Below, piece by piece: positions 9,067 to 11,703 of a stretch of DNA of 11,703 bases. Below the pieces are notes generated by a model that saw nothing but the letters and a program-made list of their open reading frames with translations, had not been told where the DNA came from and made no database searches. Both the position numbers and the translations under genes were made by a program. Every line of letters begins with the position of its first letter. The first letter of the stretch is position 1. This stretch comes from Opitutales bacterium (GTDB lineage: Bacteria; Verrucomicrobiota; Verrucomicrobiia; Opitutales; T3Sed10-336): positions 1 to 11,703 of the forward strand of contig SLOW01000154.1 of the NCBI GenBank assembly GCA_007132315.1. The letters are read 5' to 3'.

Positions 9067-9870
9067 TTATGGGGTCGGAATCGTGATCATCTGCCCCTGG
9101 GAACCCATTACGGTAAAATTCGAACCCTGAAAATGGGTGGTGACAATGACCGCAAGGCGATCGAGATCGGCGGCCTCAACATGACCGTCAGCAAAGGCCA
9201 TAAGCACCGCCGAATCATTTCGCATGACCGGCTTCCACGAGCTGACTCCCGCATTGAACCAGCAAACCCAACCGTTGGGCGCCGAATCATTCACCGTCCC
9301 CCCGGCTGCGGGAGCCGTTGAAGTGTCCACAAAAATAGGAAAACTCGACGCGCTCTCGGTGGTCGAAAGACGCAAAGCGTAGCCGGCATCCTCCAGTCCA
9401 CCTCCGCCACCGGCCGGCCTCCCCGGAGTAAAGGAACCTGGATTCCTCGACCCATCCCGAATGATCCCCATGGTCCCCCACACCCATCCGCCCCCCGTCT
9501 CAGCAAGGCGCTCCTCCATAAATTGCCGGTTAATCTGGCTGCTGAAAAAGACCTCGCGCGTATCCACATACCCACCATCGTACAACAGCCGCGGAAGTGT
9601 GGCATAGGTTCTAAAGGCGCCGCCTTCCGACTCATGCAGATCGATGATGCCGTTGTTGTCGTTCGCCATCAACATCGCCCCCACCCCGACCTGCCGCAGA
9701 TTACTCAAGGTCCGGGTCGCCCGCGTCGACTCCCTCACGCGACCAACCACCGGAATCAGGATCGCCGCGAGAATTCCAATAATCGCGATTACAGTAAGGA
9801 GCTCAATCAAGCTGAACCCCTGTCGAGAACTCAAGGGGACGGGAATTGCCGATTCATTATCGTGTTTCAT
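9067..9870 (-). CDS. Prepilin-type pseudopilin (type II secretion/type IV pilin-like)
   Basis: 267 residues. A short basic/polar leader ends SSRQG, followed by FSLIELLTVIAIIGILAAI: a class III signal peptide with predicted cleavage between G18 and F19, the conserved glutamate at +5 (E23), and a long hydrophobic helix that would anchor or polymerise the protein. The rest is a periplasmic/surface domain with a glycine-rich patch (about residues 151-159) and, near the C-terminus, NDSAVLMAFADGHVEAAD. This resembles the H-X9-DG region of pseudopilins that are multiplied in Verrucomicrobiota, Planctomycetota and Lentisphaerota, except that the leading His is Asn here. The start is supported by GAAGGA 3-4 nt upstream. 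It is the promoter-proximal gene of the galactan operon. Its function is unknown: a pseudopilus part, secretion accessory or surface carbohydrate-binding protein are all possible. Confidence 0.88.
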   Translation of the reverse strand: MKHDNESAIPVPLSSRQGFSLIELLTVIAIIGILAAILIPVVGRVRESTRATRTLSNLRQVGVGAMLMANDNNGIIDLHESEGGAFRTYATLPRLLYDGGYVDTREVFFSSQINRQFMEERLAETGGGWVWGTMGIIRDGSRNPGSFTPGRPAGGGGGLEDAGYALRLSTTESASSFPIFVDTSTAPAAGGTVNDSAPNGWVCWFNAGVSSWKPVMRNDSAVLMAFADGHVEAADLDRLAVIVTTHFQGSNFTVMGSQGQMITIPTP

Positions 9871-9910
9871 CGTTCCTTCGGTTTGCTAAGAAAAACCCAC
9901 GCTGGCTATA

Positions 9911-9930
9911 TACGTGTATTGTGGCTGTAA
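9911..9930. promoter_or_regulatory. Shared promoter motif, copy 1 (candidate operator of the galactan operon)
   Basis: The plus strand reads TACGTGTATTGTGGCTGTA(A). It matches copy 2 at 10095-10114 at 17 of 20 positions in the same orientation. It contains TGTA twice, 11 bp apart, and has TAC...GTA at its ends. On the minus strand it lies 41 bp upstream of the pseudopilin ATG and abuts a TATATA (9907-9912) that could be the -10 box; no convincing -35 box is visible. It is a candidate binding site for the adjacent LacI-family regulator; this is inference from position and repetition. Confidence 0.55.
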
Positions 9931-10002
9931 CCTACCTCTCCTCCCGGTTGTTTGTAAAGAGGAAAAAACAAAATTGTCCGACGGCAGAGAGCCCATCGGA
10001 AA

Positions 10003-10031
10003 GGGAGGAGAGAAAAAAAATTTCTCCTCCT
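10003..10031. repeat. Purine/pyrimidine hairpin with A7 loop in the divergent intergenic region
   Basis: GGAGGAGA (10004-10011) is perfectly complementary to TCTCCTCC (10023-10030), extendable by G-U and A-T pairs on both sides, around an A-run loop. The left arm GGGAGGAGAG (10003-10012) is also a perfect 10-bp inverted repeat of CTCTCCTCCC at 9936-9945. One arm can therefore pair with either of two partners. It is not followed by a T-run outside the stem, so it does not look like a terminator. Function unknown. Confidence 0.5.
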
Positions 10032-10087
10032 GACCGAAAGTGGCTCCGAACCTCAGGAACAGGAAAAGGTTAGGTCCAACGACTCTC

Positions 10088-10123
10088 TTGACTTTACATG
10101 TATTGTTGCTGTATTTCCAACGA
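10088..10123 (+). promoter_or_regulatory. Candidate promoter of the LacI-family regulator
   Basis: TTGACT (10088-10093, 5 of 6 to the sigma-70 -35 consensus) is followed after 16 nt by TGTATT (10110-10115, 4 of 6 to the -10 consensus). The predicted transcription start would fall only a few bases before the ATG at 10124, and no Shine-Dalgarno sequence is present, so a leaderless mRNA is possible. Copy 2 of the shared motif overlaps the spacer and -10 box, consistent with autorepression. Confidence 0.45.
10095..10114. promoter_or_regulatory. Shared promoter motif, copy 2 (candidate operator at the regulator gene)
   Basis: The plus strand reads TACATGTATTGTTGCTGTA(T), differing from copy 1 at only 3 of 20 positions (4, 13 and 20). 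It contains the palindrome TACATGTA and a second TGTA one helical turn (11 bp) later. It lies 10 bp before the regulator ATG, on top of the predicted -10 box, where a bound repressor would block transcription. Confidence 0.55.
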
Positions 10124-11146
10124 ATGATTCGTATCATCGACATCGCCAAACACACTGGCCTTTCCCGTATTACGGTCTCAGGCGTATTGAACGGGCGTTA
10201 CACGAAGATGGGGATTAGTGAGGCCACCGCGGAACGGGTCCGGCGGGGCGCCAGCGAACTGGGATACGTGCGCAACGAGGTCTCGCTGGCCATGAAGACG
10301 GGGAAATCGACTACCATCGGCTGCATCATTACCTCCCTCGGATTGGAATGGGGCGGGAAGACGTTGGAGGGGGCGCTGAGCGCCGTGGGAAAAACCGACT
10401 ACTCCATTCGCCTCTCCTCGGGTTTGGACTTCAAAGACGAACACGAGGTCTTGCACGATTTTCTAGCGGGACGGGTGGCGGGTATTTTCTTCTGCAACGT
10501 CAATCCTTCGTTCAATACCACGCGGCAAATCCATACCAGGCTAGCCAGCTACGGAATCCCTTTTGTATCCAATAATTGCTCACCCAATTTTTCGCAACAC
10601 GAGGTCGAAGCCGACAATCCGGGAGCCACGGCCATGGCCGTCAAGCATCTGGCTGATTTGGGACACCAGCGAATCGCGTTCATCGGCGGAGACGATACTT
10701 TTGTGGCTCAGCAACGCCTAAACGGTTTCATCTCCTCCATGCAGGAAAATGGGCTGCCCATCCATCCTGGCTACCTGCAAACCGGCGACTGGCAAGTGGA
10801 ACCGACCATCCAGGCAACCCGTTATCTTCTCAGAAAACTGAAGAAAGCGCCGACCGCCATCGTTTCCGCCAACCATTTTATGGCAGCGGCTACTCTCCGG
10901 ACAGCCAGTCAACTCGGCTACAACGTCCCCCGCGATCTCTCGGTCGTCGGTATTACCGACGAAACTTTGTGCCAAATCACCGATCCTCCGATGACCACCG
11001 TATGCATCGCCGAAAGAGAAATCGGACGGCTCTGCATGGAGATGCTGATCGGAATGATCAACGATTCCAGCAAATGCGACAAACCTGTGCTGAAGATCGT
11101 CCCCACTTCACTCAAAGTCCGTGAATCCACCGCCCCGCCCAAATAG
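10124..11146 (+). CDS. LacI-family transcriptional regulator
   Basis: 340 residues from ATG 10124-10126, the usual length for the family. The N-terminal helix-turn-helix is RIIDIAKHTGLSRITVSGVLNG (residues 3-24), with the recognition helix around 15-23. GISEATAERVRRGASELGYVRN (about 30-51) completes the DNA-binding domain, and SLAMKTGKS is the hinge region. The rest is a periplasmic-binding-protein-like effector domain (about 62-335), with HLADLGHQRIAFIGG, RLNGF and NVPRDLSVVGITDE as family blocks. An upstream in-frame GTG at 10040 would add 28 residues, contain the promoter and push the HTH away from the N-terminus, so it is rejected as the start. It is divergent from the galactan operon and probably regulates it; the effector is likely a galactan-derived sugar, by context only. 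Confidence 0.93.
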   Translation: MIRIIDIAKHTGLSRITVSGVLNGRYTKMGISEATAERVRRGASELGYVRNEVSLAMKTGKSTTIGCIITSLGLEWGGKTLEGALSAVGKTDYSIRLSSGLDFKDEHEVLHDFLAGRVAGIFFCNVNPSFNTTRQIHTRLASYGIPFVSNNCSPNFSQHEVEADNPGATAMAVKHLADLGHQRIAFIGGDDTFVAQQRLNGFISSMQENGLPIHPGYLQTGDWQVEPTIQATRYLLRKLKKAPTAIVSANHFMAAATLRTASQLGYNVPRDLSVVGITDETLCQITDPPMTTVCIAEREIGRLCMEMLIGMINDSSKCDKPVLKIVPTSLKVRESTAPPK

Positions 11147-11529
11147 AAAAGTCTGTTTCGAGAGCGGAAGCAGAACTCTCTTCAAAAGCCACTTGCGACC
11201 GGTGACACTTGGAATGTCGCCGTAAACCGCAAATGACGCGGATTCCGAAAACAGCACGGAGCCGGGACGGCTCCGCCACTTTTTGCAGGACTGCCTGGGG
11301 CTTGACAGTTCCGTCCGCTTTCCGCATCATAGGCCATCCATGAAAGCGCCCCTTCAGACCGGTTTCAGCGAGGGGAATTCGTGTCGCTGGAACAACGTTT
11401 CAACATTTATTCTTGCGCCCGTTGGCAGCGGTCAGCAATTCCACCGGAAAGAGAGTTCTACCGAATTCGCGCCATCCGCCCCCTCGATCCCTGAAGGCGG
11501 TTTATCGCCGTATTCACAAAACCGTGTAA
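11147..11529. other. Intergenic region between the regulator and the right-edge gene
   Basis: This stretch of 383 bp has no confidently coding gene. It holds a hairpin terminator (11257-11284), then a perfect -35-like TTGACA (11302-11307) with CATCAT 17 nt downstream (11325-11330) and an ATG at 11340. No tRNA, CRISPR, transposon end or long repeat is seen. The minus-strand frame through the terminator is treated as chance. Confidence 0.6.
11257..11284 (+). terminator. Intrinsic terminator downstream of the LacI-family gene
   Basis: CGGAGCCG (11257-11264) and CGGCTCCG (11268-11275) form a perfect 8-bp GC-rich stem with loop GGA. CCAC and a run of five T (11280-11284) follow. On the minus strand the same hairpin is followed by TGCTGTTTT, so it may act in both directions and also end the gene entering from the right. 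It lies about 110 bp after the regulator stop. Confidence 0.65.
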
Positions 11530-11537
11530 TTATTTAG
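11340..11537 (+). CDS. Doubtful small ORF behind a TTGACA box
   Basis: 65 codons, beginning MKAPLQTGFSEGN and ending QNRVII. It resembles no family I know, has no membrane segment or clear domain, and overlaps the end of the opposite-strand gene by 8 bp. The only support is a TTGACA at 11302-11307 with a weak -10 at 11325-11330, which would give an almost leaderless message. It is more likely non-coding or a remnant than a real gene. Confidence 0.15.
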   Translation: MKAPLQTGFSEGNSCRWNNVSTFILAPVGSGQQFHRKESSTEFAPSAPSIPEGGLSPYSQNRVII

Positions 11538-11703
11538 AAGCGCTCCAATTTTCAACGAAAACTCGATTGGCAGTCTCCCGCAAGTGGGCGATATTGGCAT
11601 AGGGGAGGTCGTCGGCCCGGCCCTTCTCCGGATCGTTTGCAAGCTCGTCGAGCCGGAGTTCGCAATAGACCAGGCGGTCCAGGGAAACCGGTTGCCGGCG
11701 GTC
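11530..11703 (-). CDS. Unrecognised protein, C-terminal 57 residues (runs off right edge)
   Basis: Read directly on the minus strand: an open frame enters from the right edge and ends at TAA 11530-11532. The visible part contains RLVYCELRLDELANDPEKG and NIAHLRETANRVFVENW, ending SASK. Its composition (charged, with helix-like periodicity) looks like a genuine protein C-terminus, but I cannot assign a family from this fragment. It points away from the right edge, converging on the regulator, and may share the hairpin at 11257-11275 as its terminator. Confidence 0.6.
   Translation of the reverse strand, partial: DRRQPVSLDRLVYCELRLDELANDPEKGRADDLPYANIAHLRETANRVFVENWSASK

Noticed and set aside
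10003..10031. Hairpin with A-run considered as an intrinsic terminator
   Set aside because: The A/T run is in the loop, not after the stem, and it lies upstream of both divergent genes.
10040..10123. GTG-started 28-residue N-terminal extension of the LacI-family protein
   Set aside because: LacI-family HTH domains start within a few residues of the N-terminus; the extension has no ribosome site and would cover the promoter and shared motif.
11112..11330. 72-codon minus-strand frame under the end of the regulator
   Set aside because: It runs through the terminator hairpin and the regulator 3' end, and has no recognisable motif.
1..11703. CRISPR array, tRNA/rRNA, insertion sequence, phage or toxin-antitoxin genes
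   Set aside because: No regularly spaced repeats, tRNA-like folds, transposase or integrase motifs were seen on either strand.

Overview
The window (about 11.7 kb) reads as one polysaccharide-utilisation locus from a Gram-negative, probably marine bacterium of the Verrucomicrobiota (Planctomycetota, Lentisphaerota or Kiritimatiellota are also possible). This assignment is inferred from gene content. A prepilin-type 'FSLIELLTVIAIIGILAAI' pseudopilin with an ADGHV C-terminal motif sits beside a LacI regulator and glycoside hydrolases, import is by an SSS symporter, and there is no SusC/SusD pair. The substrate is most likely a red-algal galactan (agar or porphyran type), because two genes look like GH86 beta-agarases/porphyranases.

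Layout. On the minus strand, running leftwards from about 9870, six genes are packed with gaps of 32 bp or less, or with overlaps: pseudopilin (9067-9870), GH29 alpha-L-fucosidase-type enzyme (7721-9034), secreted GH86 (5827-7761), SSS sodium:solute symporter (3723-5813), GH2 beta-galactosidase (1183-3726), and the first 391 residues of a second secreted GH86-type enzyme (1-1174) that runs off the left edge. Divergently, on the plus strand, is a LacI-family regulator (10124-11146). The 253-bp divergent intergenic region carries two copies of a near-identical 19-bp motif, one per promoter, plus nested purine-tract inverted repeats. A hairpin terminator (11257-11284) follows the regulator. The right edge holds the C-terminal end of an unrecognised minus-strand gene (11530-11703).

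How the genes may work together (inference). The two signal-peptide-bearing GH86 enzymes would cut the galactan outside the cytoplasm. The SSS symporter would carry small products across the inner membrane. The signal-less GH2 and GH29 enzymes would then remove terminal beta-galactose and alpha-L-galactose/L-fucose in the cytoplasm. The LacI protein probably senses a released sugar and controls both divergent promoters through the shared motif. The role of the pseudopilin, encoded first in the operon, is not known and is the most interesting open question. No sulfatase, GH16, GH50 or GH117 gene and no RNA gene was recognised inside the window.
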